15,385 nucleotides of DNA from NCBI GenBank assembly GCA_019348515.1, contig JAHWJF010000019.1:1-15385 (forward strand). The letters are read 5' to 3'. The stretch's first letter is position 1; each line of letters opens with the position of its first letter. Positions 1 through 7,936 of the stretch are shown here, in pieces. The DNA comes from Chloroflexota bacterium (GTDB lineage Bacteria; Chloroflexota; Chloroflexia; Thermomicrobiales; UBA6265). Below the pieces are notes generated by a model. It did not search any database and was not told the origin of the DNA. It was given only the letters and a program-made list of their open reading frames with translations. The position numbers and the translations under genes are program-made.

Positions 1-414
1 GGAGAGATTGCCGGCCGGTTGCTGCAGGCGCTCGCCAAGGATGGGGAAGAACTGACACCACCGCTCCATGTCGGCCCGGATAGCATCGCGGTCGTTCCGG
101 ATCGCCGCTCCGAGCCGCAGGTTCTCCTCGACCGTCAACCCGGGAAAGATGCGCCGGCCCTCCATTACCGGGGCTACGCCGCGGCGGATGATCGCCTCCG
201 GGGCCAGCCCGGTCAGCGACTGACCGTTGTATTCGATGCGGCCGCGCTCCGGGCGGACGGTCTGCATGATCGCGTTCATCGTGGTGCTCTTGCCGGCCCC
301 GTTGACGCCGATCAGCCCGACAATTTCCCCCTCGCTCACGGTCAAGGACATACCGCGCAAGGCGACGATGGCGCCATAGCGAACATGGAGGTCCTCAACC
401 AGCAGCAAGGCCAT
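1..414 (-). CDS. livF: Branched-chain amino acid ABC transporter ATP-binding protein LivF (3' end cut by window edge)
   Basis: One of the two cytoplasmic ATPases that power a HAAT-family importer for branched-chain amino acids or related compounds. Reading leftward from 414 gives 138 residues before the window ends. Walker A is G-V-N-G-A-G-K-S-T (residues 36-44). The Q-loop region reads V-M-E-G-R-R-I-F-P, the pattern typical of LivF rather than LivG. The sequence stops at A-G-N-L-S, just where the LSGGEQQ signature would begin, so signature, Walker B and H-loop lie outside. The start at 414 is preferred over the ATG at 420, because a GGAGGAGG ribosome site (428-421) stands 6 nt before it. It overlaps the end of livG by 20 nt, which suggests translational coupling. 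Substrate is inferred from family only. Confidence 0.93.
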   Translation of the reverse strand, partial: MALLLVEDLHVRYGAIVALRGMSLTVSEGEIVGLIGVNGAGKSTTMNAIMQTVRPERGRIEYNGQSLTGLAPEAIIRRGVAPVMEGRRIFPGLTVEENLRLGAAIRNDRDAIRADMERWCQFFPILGERLQQPAGNLS

Positions 415-1168
415 GCCCATCCTCCTCCGCGCCGAGGTAGGCCTCGATCACGGCCGGCTCGCGACGGATCTGGTCAGGACGGCCCTCGGCGATGGTCCGG
501 CCGTAGTTGAGGACATGAATGCGGTCGCAGAGTCCCATGATCAAGCGCATGTCATGGTCGACGATCAGGATGCCGCAGCCATGCTGCTCGCGGATACGGT
601 GGAGCGTCGGCAGTAAGACCTCGATCTCGGCGTCGTTGAGCCCGGCCCCTGGCTCGTCAAGCAGCAAGAAGCTCGGTCCGGTGGCGAGGGCCCGCGCGAT
701 CTCGACTCGTCGCTCCTCCCCCTGTGGCAGGATGTTGGCGGGGAGATCAGCCAGGTGAGCGATGCCAACCAGATCGAGCGCGGCCTCGGCAGCGGCGCGC
801 GCCTCCGCCCGCCGGAGTTGCCTGGCGCTCATGGCCGCCACCTCGACGTTCTCGGCGACGCTGAAGTCCTTGAACAACTTGACGACCTGAAAGGTGCGGG
901 CCAACCCGGAGCGAGCAATCTGGTGGGGTGGCCACCCCGCCATTTCGCGGCCCGCGGCTCTTACACTGCCGCTGGTGATGGTCAGCAGACCAGTGATCAG
1001 ATTGATCGTGGTCGTCTTGCCGGAGCCATTCGGACCGATCAACCCGAGGATCTCGCCGCGACCAAGGGTGAAGCTGACCTCGTTGACGGCCCGCAGACCG
1101 CCAAAATCCTTGGTCAGGTCACGAACCTCGAGCCGGTCCTCGGAGGAAACCGGAGCGGGAGCTCCCAT
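395..1168 (-). CDS. livG: Branched-chain amino acid ABC transporter ATP-binding protein LivG
   Basis: Second ATPase of the HAAT importer, 257 residues, the usual LivG length. Visible motifs: Walker A G-P-N-G-S-G-K-T (45-52), Q-loop Gln94 in R-T-F-Q, Walker B F-L-L-L-D-E-P (167-173), a LivG-like G-A-G-L-N after it, and the H-loop His205 in V-D-H-D. The ABC signature is L-P-Q-G-E-E (147-152) instead of LSGGQ; degenerate signatures are common in LivG, but this keeps only the Leu and one Gly. The C-terminal part (I-A-E-G-R-P...I-E-A-Y-L-G) is the normal LivG tail. It lies 86 nt after the binding-protein gene, with a 16-bp hairpin between them, and overlaps livF. No strong Shine-Dalgarno precedes the ATG. 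The start could be slightly different, but no better one is seen. Confidence 0.95.
   Translation of the reverse strand: MGAPAPVSSEDRLEVRDLTKDFGGLRAVNEVSFTLGRGEILGLIGPNGSGKTTTINLITGLLTITSGSVRAAGREMAGWPPHQIARSGLARTFQVVKLFKDFSVAENVEVAAMSARQLRRAEARAAAEAALDLVGIAHLADLPANILPQGEERRVEIARALATGPSFLLLDEPGAGLNDAEIEVLLPTLHRIREQHGCGILIVDHDMRLIMGLCDRIHVLNYGRTIAEGRPDQIRREPAVIEAYLGAEEDGHGLAAG
421..428 (-). promoter_or_regulatory. Ribosome binding site of livF inside the end of livG
   Basis: The minus strand reads GGAGGAGG here, 6 nt before the ATG at 414 and directly against the ATG at 420. The spacing decides for the 414 start. The site lies within the last codons of livG. Confidence 0.7.
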
Positions 1169-1206
1169 TGCGTCTGGACGCTTTCTCTACGTCGCGCGGA
1201 CTTGAG

Positions 1207-1239
1207 GCCACGGGGCGGACATGATGTCCGCCCCGTGGC
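1207..1239 (-). promoter_or_regulatory. Perfect 16-bp inverted repeat between binding-protein gene and livG
   Basis: Arms 1207-1222 (gccacggggcggacat) and 1224-1239 are exact reverse complements around a single base, so a very stable stem-loop would form in the transcript. It lies 15 nt after the binding-protein stop codon and 38 nt before livG. No run of U follows it on the minus strand, so a simple intrinsic terminator is not supported. The best reading is an intercistronic hairpin that protects the upstream message or attenuates the downstream genes. This role is inferred from position. Confidence 0.75.
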
Positions 1240-1254
1240 TTGCCGAGGTACTGG

Positions 1255-2466
1255 TTACTCGGCCGGCGGCGCCCACTCGGGGCGGAGACGCTGGACGAAC
1301 GTTGGCTCGCCGTTCACGACCTCGAGGATGAACGCCTCCTTGTCCGGGGCGTGCCCACCTTCCGCATCGGCCCAGTCGAGCTGACCGCTCAGCAGGTCGA
1401 ACTCCAGCTCTTCCAGCGCCCGCGCGAGGGCCTCTCCCTCGGTGGTGCCTGCCTGCTCGATCCCCTGGGCGATGGCGTGCACCGTGTCCCAGCCCATAAC
1501 GACGAACGTCGTCTCTGGCTCCTTGCCGTACTCCTCCTGGTAGAGAGAGAGGAATTCCGCCATCTCCGGGCTGACCTCTTCCCCGAGGAAGCTATGGGTG
1601 GAGATGAAGATGTTGTTGCCGAGCTCTGGCCCGACTGCCGGGTAGAAGTCGGCGGTGTCCATCGCGTCGCCGCCCATCAGCGGCTGCTCGAACCCGGCCG
1701 CGCGCAGCTCGCGCACCATCATCGCGTAGTCGGGCATGTTGGTCGACAGGAAGATCACGTCCGGCGGCTCGGGAAGGTTCTGGAGGCGCTGGATCTGGGC
1801 GTTGATCTGCATGTCGCCCATCGTGTAGGTATCTTCGCTGACAACGGTACCGCCGAGGTGGTTGAAGGTCTCCACAAAGTACTCGCCAAGTGACTGGGTG
1901 TACTCGGTCGAGTTATCGATGATCGTCGCCGCGTTCGTCCAGCCCTGCTCCATGGCGAACTGGGCCGCTGCCGCGGACATCGTCTGGTTCCACATCGACG
2001 TGGTGAACTGCTTGTCGCCGAGCGCGTCCGACCCGTATAGCGGGGAAGAAGCGCACGTCGAGATGCCGACGATCCCGGCCTCCTGGGCCGCCTGGCTCAC
2101 AGGCGCGCCGTAGTCGAAGTCGCAGGGGGCGATCAGTACGTCCGCCCCGGCGTCGATCAGCTCGATCGCCACGTTGCCGACCGTCGCCGGATCGGTCCTA
2201 CCGTCGCCGTCGATGAGCTGGAGTGGGCGCCCGAGGACACCCCCATTGGCGTTGATCTGCTCGACCGCGAGGCGGGCGCCTTCCAGCGGCGGCAGGTCGT
2301 AGGCCGCCATCCAGTCGCTCTGATGCACCGCCGCACCGAGAATAATGGGATCACCCTGGGGTTCCGCAACCGGTGTTGCGTCCTGGGCGCTCGCGACAGG
2401 CCCCGGTCCGACAGCGCCGAGTCCGATTATCAAGAGGGCAAGAATGAGCATTATGCGTGTCACCAC
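1255..2466 (-). CDS. ABC transporter substrate-binding protein, LivK/Peripla_BP_6 family
   Basis: Extracytoplasmic receptor of the HAAT importer; the neighbours livG and livF support this. With the GTG start it has 403 residues. Residues 1-27 form a Sec signal peptide (hydrophobic core I-M-L-I-L-A-L-L-I-I-G-L) with an A-S-A|Q-D-A-T-P cleavage site and no lipobox Cys. The mature part shows family features: D-P-I-I-L-G-A-A-V near the start, the ligand-gathering E-G-A-R-L-A-V-E-Q-I-N-A-N-G-G-V-L-G-R-P segment, and C-D-F...G-I-V-G-I-S-T-C-A-S-S in the first lobe. The start is GTG at 2466, 7 nt after AGAAGGGAG; the ATG 36 nt upstream has no ribosome site and would spoil the signal peptide. The ligand is not certain: this family also binds amides, urea and aromatics. 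Confidence 0.93.
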   Translation of the reverse strand: MVTRIMLILALLIIGLGAVGPGPVASAQDATPVAEPQGDPIILGAAVHQSDWMAAYDLPPLEGARLAVEQINANGGVLGRPLQLIDGDGRTDPATVGNVAIELIDAGADVLIAPCDFDYGAPVSQAAQEAGIVGISTCASSPLYGSDALGDKQFTTSMWNQTMSAAAAQFAMEQGWTNAATIIDNSTEYTQSLGEYFVETFNHLGGTVVSEDTYTMGDMQINAQIQRLQNLPEPPDVIFLSTNMPDYAMMVRELRAAGFEQPLMGGDAMDTADFYPAVGPELGNNIFISTHSFLGEEVSPEMAEFLSLYQEEYGKEPETTFVVMGWDTVHAIAQGIEQAGTTEGEALARALEELEFDLLSGQLDWADAEGGHAPDKEAFILEVVNGEPTFVQRLRPEWAPPAE

Positions 2467-2473
2467 GTGGCAA

Positions 2474-2482
2474 CTCCCTTCT
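2474..2482 (-). promoter_or_regulatory. Ribosome binding site fixing the GTG start at 2466
   Basis: The minus strand reads AGAAGGGAG, then 7 nt, then GTG-GTG. This favours GTG at 2466 over the in-frame ATG at 2502. Confidence 0.7.
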
Positions 2483-2631
2483 GGCGAATGCCCGGAAATC
2501 AATCTTCCAGGGCTGATGAGTGCCCACCAACTTCCAGGAATGACGGTCGCCGGTGGGCGTATATGCGCGGCGATGGACCCAACTGTTCCGGCTGCAAGAG
2601 GGCTGTACCAGCCCCCATTTCCGCGGAAGGG

Positions 2632-2665
2632 GCCAGGAGGCTCATCGTTGAGGAAGCCTCCTGGC
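2632..2665 (-). promoter_or_regulatory. 11-bp inverted repeat at predicted transcription start of the liv operon
   Basis: Arms gccaggaggct (2632-2642) and agcctcctggc (2655-2665) are perfectly complementary around a 12-nt loop. Because the promoter predicts a start near 2664, the repeat would be either a hairpin at the very 5' end of the mRNA or a protein-binding operator across the start site. No U-tract follows, so termination is unlikely. Confidence 0.55.
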
Positions 2666-2670
2666 GGGCG

Positions 2671-2700
2671 ATCCTACTGACACGCCTGAGAGGTTGTCAA
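2671..2700 (-). promoter_or_regulatory. Candidate sigma70-type promoter for the liv operon
   Basis: A perfect -35 box TTGACA (2700-2695), an 18-bp spacer, and TAGGAT (2676-2671, four of six matches to TATAAT). The predicted transcription start is near 2664, which falls on the edge of the following inverted repeat. Confidence 0.5.
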
Positions 2701-2808
2701 CAGCGGTGAAGACCCGCGCCGAGGGGTTCCAGGGCGGACGTCGCGCGTCGATTCTGCTCTCCCGGTGAATCCTCTGACATTGATGAAGAGGCGCTAAATC
2801 GCCGCCCC

Positions 2809-3374
2809 TCACAATTCGGTGGTTCCCATAAAAACAGCCGTGAGAGTCAGTGATAGACCCGGAAGGACGCGAGACTGAATCATGTCGTCATCCGCAAGAG
2901 GGACAGTTTCATACTTGTCACCTGTCAGTGCCAGGACGGTAATAGTGCGGGCATCCGGGTCAACGATCCAATACTCCTGTACACCGAACCGGGCGTAGAG
3001 ATTCCGCTTGGTGGTCAGGTCGCGTTGCCGGGTTCCTAGCGAGAGGATTTCCACAACCAGATCAGGAGGGGCGTCAATCGTCTTTGCGCCGATGACGTGG
3101 AGCCTATCCTGAGCGACGAAAACAATATCGGGAATCGAGAGATTGTCTGGCGTGAGCCGAACGCCGGTAGGGGGGTGGAGCACACGACCGAGGCCACCGT
3201 CTCGGACGAGCCGATCCAGTGCGGAGATAATGTTCATGCTGACAATCTGGTGCTTGATAAGTGACACCGGCGTCACAACCAGTTCCCCATCGATGATCTC
3301 GTGCCGGTCGCCCTCGCGTTCCTGGGGATCGACTCCAAATCGTCGTAGGCCAGTCGCTTGACGATCGTTGCCAT
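2809..3374 (-). pseudogene. Uma2 family (DUF820) endonuclease-like protein, frameshifted near the N-terminus
   Basis: A PD-(D/E)xK-fold protein of the widespread Uma2 family, whose cellular role is poorly known. The ATG at 3374 opens M-A-T-I-V-K-R-L-A-Y-D-D-L-E-S-I-P, a typical Uma2 N-terminus, but this frame soon stops. The homology continues in another frame from about 3323 as Q-E-R-E-G-D-R-H-E-I-I-D-G-E-L-V-V-T-P. One missing C in the CCCC run (3327-3324) explains it; the restored protein would be about 188 residues, the normal length. The body keeps the nuclease core: Asp in S-I-P-D-I-V-F-V, Glu in D-L-V-V-E-I-L-S, Lys in T-T-K-R-N-L-Y-A-R and the V-Q-E-Y-W-I-V-D-P strand. The ATG follows the M20 stop by 4 nt with GAGGG before it, so it ends that operon. 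It could be a real mutation or a base-calling error. An internal GTG at 3276 could give a 155-residue product. Confidence 0.75.
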
Positions 3375-3378
3375 CTCG

Positions 3379-4626
3379 CTACCCTCGCTTATGACTTGTA
3401 CGCTCGCCCTCGATGCCGGCCAGACCCAGTGCCGCACGCAGCAGCACGTTGGCGCCGGCTTCCAGATCCTCCGGCGTGGAGTATTCCTGCTCGCAGTGGC
3501 TGAGGCCGTTGATGGACCGGGCGAAGATCATCGCGCTGGGCGCCACGTCTTGCATGTACTTCGCGTCGTGACCGGCGCCAGACCAGAACCGGCGCGTGCT
3601 GATGCCCATCTCCGCAGCCGCCGTCTCCACCGCATCGACGATCTCGGCGGCAAAAGGCGTCGGCTCGCTGGTCCAGAATCGGTTGACGGCGACCGTCACC
3701 CCGGTCAGCGCCGCGATGTCGCTGGCCAGGCGCTCCAGCCCGGCGACGAGCCGGTCGAGGGTGGCGGAATCGGGGTGGCGCAGATCGACGCTCATGGTCA
3801 CCTTGCCGGGGATGGTGTTGATCACGTTTGGCTCCGCGGTGATGCGGCCAACGGTGCCAACCGCGCCCTCGATGGCCCGCGCAATGTCGTCGACCCCGGC
3901 AATCAGGCGGGCGGCGGCGACGAGGGCATCCCGGCGCAGGGGCATCGGCGACGGTCCGGCGTGGTCGGCACGTCCTTCGATGGTGATCTCGCTCCAGGTG
4001 ATGCCGACGATGCCATCGACGACGCCGACCGGGATCCCGGCGTCTTCCAGCACCGGGCCCTGTTCCACGTGCAGCTCCAGGTAGGCGGCCACGGGACCGG
4101 GGCGGTTGTCGCGATCCCCCTTGTAGCCAATCCGCTCCAGCTCGTCGCCGAAGGTGACGCCGTCCCGGTCGGTCCGCCCGTAGACGTACTCGGGCGTGAA
4201 GCGGCCGGCGACGGCGCCGGAGGCGAGCATCGCTGGCTCGAAGCGCACCCCCTCCTCGTTCGTCCAGTTGACCAGCTCCAGCGGACGCCGGGTCGTAACG
4301 CCGGCATCGTTGAGGGTGCGCATGACCTCCAGCGCGGCGAGGACGCCATAGGCGCCGTCGTAGCAGCCGCCACGCCGCACGGTGTCGATGTGCGATGCCA
4401 TCAGCACCGCCTTGCCGCTCTCCGACCCGGCGCGGCGTCCGGTGATATTGCCGAAGTCATCGACGCGTACGCGCAGGCTAGCTTCCTCCATCCAGCGACG
4501 GAGAAGATCACGCGCGGAGCGGTCCTCCGATGACAGGGCGAGCCGGGTGACGCCCCCACCGGGAGTCGCCCCGATCCGGGCTAGCTGGCGAAGGCTTTCG
4601 TGCAACCGGTGGGCGTTGATGCGCAT
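3379..4626 (-). CDS. M20 family Zn-dependent amidohydrolase (hydantoinase/N-carbamoyl-L-amino-acid hydrolase type)
   Basis: Cytoplasmic binuclear metal amidase of 415 residues, of the M20 subgroup that hydrolyses N-carbamoyl amino acids, ureido compounds or allantoate. Metal-site pattern is complete: His79 and Asp90 in H-I-D-T-V-R-R-G-G-C-Y-D-G, Glu124-Glu125 in N-W-T-N-E-E-G, His186 in E-L-H-V-E-Q-G, and His377 in G-L-S-H-C-E-Q-E. The lid domain has the diagnostic G-R-A-D-H-A-G-P-S-P-M segment (218-228) and the later S-G-A-G-H-D-A (349-355). The start at 4626 follows GGAGG at a 6-nt gap; the frame runs 31 codons further upstream only because it crosses a G/C-rich repeat. It lies between an M24 peptidase and the broken Uma2 gene. 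The natural substrate cannot be told from sequence; carbamoylase, ureidopropionase and allantoate hydrolase are alternatives. Confidence 0.92.
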   Translation of the reverse strand: MRINAHRLHESLRQLARIGATPGGGVTRLALSSEDRSARDLLRRWMEEASLRVRVDDFGNITGRRAGSESGKAVLMASHIDTVRRGGCYDGAYGVLAALEVMRTLNDAGVTTRRPLELVNWTNEEGVRFEPAMLASGAVAGRFTPEYVYGRTDRDGVTFGDELERIGYKGDRDNRPGPVAAYLELHVEQGPVLEDAGIPVGVVDGIVGITWSEITIEGRADHAGPSPMPLRRDALVAAARLIAGVDDIARAIEGAVGTVGRITAEPNVINTIPGKVTMSVDLRHPDSATLDRLVAGLERLASDIAALTGVTVAVNRFWTSEPTPFAAEIVDAVETAAAEMGISTRRFWSGAGHDAKYMQDVAPSAMIFARSINGLSHCEQEYSTPEDLEAGANVLLRAALGLAGIEGERTSHKRG

Positions 4627-4632
4627 GACGAT

Positions 4633-4637
4633 CCTCC
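4633..4637 (-). promoter_or_regulatory. Ribosome binding site fixing the M20 hydrolase start
   Basis: GGAGG on the minus strand ends 6 nt before the ATG at 4626. This rejects the longer reading that would start at 4719 inside the M24 gene end. Confidence 0.75.
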
Positions 4638-4650
4638 GGTGGGTGTTGTC

Positions 4651-4731
4651 GGGGTGTCGGGGTCGCGGGGTGGCAGGGTGGCGGGGTAGACGTTCCCCCT
4701 CACCCTGCCACCCTGTCACCCCATCACCCTC
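4651..4731. repeat. Imperfect palindrome of GGGTG/CACCC units between M24 and M20 genes
   Basis: Arms of 36 nt (4651-4686 and 4696-4731) match at 28 positions, with a perfect 13-bp core gggtggcagggtg (4668-4680) against 4701-4713. The right arm is a run of CACCC units spaced by three bases. The end of this arm is coding: the last codons and the TGA stop (4718-4716) of the M24 gene lie within it. Each arm has four or more runs of three or more G on one strand, so G-quadruplex formation is possible as well as a hairpin. Related elements lie at 7839-7920 and 9945-10011. Confidence 0.7.
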
Positions 4732-5858
4732 AGCTCGCGGGTCGCCTCGTTCAGGCGACGGCCACCGCCGGCGGTGCAGACGACGGTGTCTTCGATCCGT
4801 ATCCCGAATTGACCCGGGAAGTAAATTCCCGGCTCATCACTGAAGACCATGCCCTCCGCCAGCGGGAGGTTGTTCCCTTCCACGAGGTACGGCTCTTCGT
4901 GCAAGGAGAGCCCAAGTCCGTGCCCGGTTCGATGGATGAAGGCATCGCCATACCCGGCGTCAGTGAGGACGCGCCTCGCGGCGCGGTCGATCTCCTGGCA
5001 GGGCACGCCGGGACGCACGGCTTCCAACGCGGCCTGGTTGGCGGCCAGTACCGCGTCGTAGGCGCGGACGAACTCGGGCGATGGCTCGCCGACGTGGACA
5101 GTGCGCGTGACGTCGGAGTTGTAACCATCCAGGGTGCCGCCCCAATCGCAGACGACGGCGTCACCCGGGCCAATCACACGGTCACTCGCGGTCTGGTGTG
5201 GGGAGGCCCCATTTGGCCCACTACCGACGTTGCAGAAGACCGGCTGCAGACCCCGCGCCGCCAGCAGCCCCATCAGGCGGTCACGCGCTTCCCACTCAGT
5301 CAGCCCGGCAAGAGGGATCGTGAGGAATTCCTCCCAGGAGTCATCGGTCCGCCGCGCGGCTTCGGCCAGGAGCGCAATCTCGCGCTCGTCTTTGATCATC
5401 CGCAATGGCCGCAGGAGCTGGCCACCCTCGGCCCAGCGGGCCCGGGGCATGGCCCGCTGGAGCCGGAGGGTGAAGACGCTCCACAACTCGTCTCCGACGG
5501 CGATCGAGCCCAGGGCCGCCGCACCGGCAACCGCGGCCACCTTCGCTGCCGGATCCTCCACCTCCTCCCAGGGAACGATCTGCAGCAGGTCGTGTTGTTC
5601 GTGAAGCAGCGGCGCTTCCAGCCCCGGCACGACGTAGTGCGGCACACCGTCGCGTGGTAACGCGAGCACGCTCATCCGCTCCGACTCGTGCCCCTCGTAG
5701 CCGATCAAGTAGAGGAGGTCGGCGGACGCGCCGACGACGAGGAGATCGATTCCCTGCCGCGCCATCTCCTCTTGCGCGCGCCGCAAGCGATCGGCGTACG
5801 GGGCAGTGGTGATTGCGGCATCCTGGGATGGGGGTGTGAGGGAAGACATGAGGGGCAT
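4716..5858 (-). CDS. M24 family metallopeptidase (Xaa-Pro dipeptidase/aminopeptidase)
   Basis: Cytoplasmic pita-bread-fold peptidase of 380 residues that removes residues next to proline. An N-terminal creatinase-type domain (about 20-150, with D-L-L-Y-L-I-G-Y-E-G) precedes the catalytic domain. All five metal ligands are visible: Asp238 in C-D-W-G-G, Asp249 in S-D-V-T-R-T, His313 in T-G-H-G-L-G, Glu342 in S-D-E-P-G, Glu356 in R-I-E-D-T-V. His221 in S-P-H-Q is a likely substrate residue. The ribosome site GGAGG stands only 3 nt before the ATG at 5858 and 12 nt before a second ATG at 5849 (377 residues), so the exact start is open. It leads a minus-strand operon with M20 and Uma2 and is divergent from the peptide transporter operon, fitting a role in peptide breakdown. 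Its stop codon lies in a palindromic repeat. Confidence 0.93.
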   Translation of the reverse strand: MPLMSSLTPPSQDAAITTAPYADRLRRAQEEMARQGIDLLVVGASADLLYLIGYEGHESERMSVLALPRDGVPHYVVPGLEAPLLHEQHDLLQIVPWEEVEDPAAKVAAVAGAAALGSIAVGDELWSVFTLRLQRAMPRARWAEGGQLLRPLRMIKDEREIALLAEAARRTDDSWEEFLTIPLAGLTEWEARDRLMGLLAARGLQPVFCNVGSGPNGASPHQTASDRVIGPGDAVVCDWGGTLDGYNSDVTRTVHVGEPSPEFVRAYDAVLAANQAALEAVRPGVPCQEIDRAARRVLTDAGYGDAFIHRTGHGLGLSLHEEPYLVEGNNLPLAEGMVFSDEPGIYFPGQFGIRIEDTVVCTAGGGRRLNEATRELRVMG

Positions 5859-5894
5859 TCTCCTCCGAGACAGTGATCGTTCTGGCGAAAGCCG

Positions 5895-5900
5895 ATTCTA
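5895..5900 (-). promoter_or_regulatory. Possible -10 box for the M24 operon
   Basis: TAGAAT on the minus strand matches five of six TATAAT positions and would give a start about 30 nt before the M24 ATG. No good -35 box is found at the right distance, so this is weak. Confidence 0.3.
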
Positions 5901-5953
5901 GCGCAGCCACCCACGCGGAGCCGCATCGAAACGAACTGGCGCCTTGTCGATGA

Positions 5954-5996
5954 CACCGTAGGCCACCGTAGGCTTTGCTCAGGTTTCCTTCAGGTT
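5954..5996 (+). promoter_or_regulatory. Direct repeats in the divergent promoter region (candidate regulator site)
   Basis: Two kinds of direct repeat stand side by side: caccgtaggc twice in perfect tandem (5954-5973), and tcaggtt twice at an 11-bp period (5979-5985 and 5990-5996). An 11-bp period is the spacing used by OmpR/PhoB-type response regulators. TATCCT at 6005-6010 could be a -10 box downstream of it. The region lies about 120 nt before the peptide-binding-protein gene and about 100 nt before the M24 gene, so it could control either. A GC-rich hairpin (6035-6060) lies in the presumed leader. Confidence 0.3.
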
Positions 5997-6120
5997 ACGT
6001 ACGGTATCCTTCGCTAACGACTTATGCAGAGCCCGCGCGGTGGGCGCCGGCAACCCGCGCTAGTCGCGGCGTTATCTACCTATTACTTGTTACTTAGCAC
6101 GTAGGTGCAAGGAGCATCGG

Positions 6121-7836
<1,716 letters not shown>

Positions 7837-7838
7837 TT

Positions 7839-7920
7839 GAGGGTGACGGGTAGCAAGGTGTTAGGGTGACAGGAAGAACGATCCCCTGTCGCCCTAACAC
7901 CTTGCTACCCCGCCACTCTC
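7839..7920 (+). repeat. Long inverted repeat between the peptide-binding-protein and DppB-type genes
   Basis: Arms 7839-7873 and 7885-7920 pair along nearly their full length around an 11-nt loop; the inner 26 bp (from gggtagcaaggtgttaggg inward) carry a single wobble pair. It begins 2 nt after the TAG of the binding-protein gene and ends 16 nt before the permease GTG. No T-run follows on the plus strand. It is built from GGGTGAC-like units as in the elements at 4651-4731 and 9945-10011. It probably shields the upstream message and reduces read-through or downstream expression; this is inferred. Confidence 0.8.
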
Positions 7921-7936
7921 CGTACGGAGACGGGCA

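Larger units (their letters stand above)
2467..2808. other. Intergenic region upstream of the livK-type gene: promoter and structured leader, no gene
   Basis: About 340 nt without a convincing coding frame. From high to low coordinates on the minus strand it holds: a weak GGCG/CGCC hairpin (2790-2803) just after the Uma2 stop, possibly a poor terminator; a sigma70-like promoter (2671-2700); an 11-bp inverted repeat at the predicted transcript start (2632-2665); the palindrome CCGCGG (2621-2626); a small 6-bp hairpin gggctg-tac-cagccc (2600-2614); and the livK-type ribosome site. The predicted 5' leader is close to 200 nt, long for a simple UTR. I do not recognise a known riboswitch in it. Confidence 0.5.

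Noticed and set aside
19..510. Plus-strand open frame across livF and livG
   Set aside because: Opposite the Walker A regions of both ATPases; low-complexity, Arg/Pro-rich product with no supporting ribosome site.
2600..2626. Possible T-box riboswitch in the liv leader (TGGTAC within a hairpin on the minus strand)
   Set aside because: The conserved T-box core around UGGN is absent, there is no recognisable specifier stem, and no terminator with a U-tract follows.
3320..3330. Programmed -1 frameshift in the Uma2 gene
   Set aside because: The run is only CCCC without a full X-XXY-YYZ slippery heptamer, and I see no clear downstream stimulatory structure; a deletion or base-call error is simpler.
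3358..4533. Long plus-strand open frame (391 codons) opposite the M20 hydrolase gene
   Set aside because: It is antisense to a gene with a complete catalytic pattern, shows no recognisable family features, and is the kind of open frame expected opposite high-GC coding sequence.
4701..4730. CACCC units at regular spacing as a possible CRISPR-like or minisatellite array
   Set aside because: The units are 8 nt and the spacers 3 nt, and the block pairs with a complementary arm; it is a palindromic element, not a CRISPR array.
7839..7920. Intrinsic terminator after the peptide-binding-protein gene
   Set aside because: Strong stem but no T-run on the plus strand, and the permease genes directly downstream belong to the same transport system.
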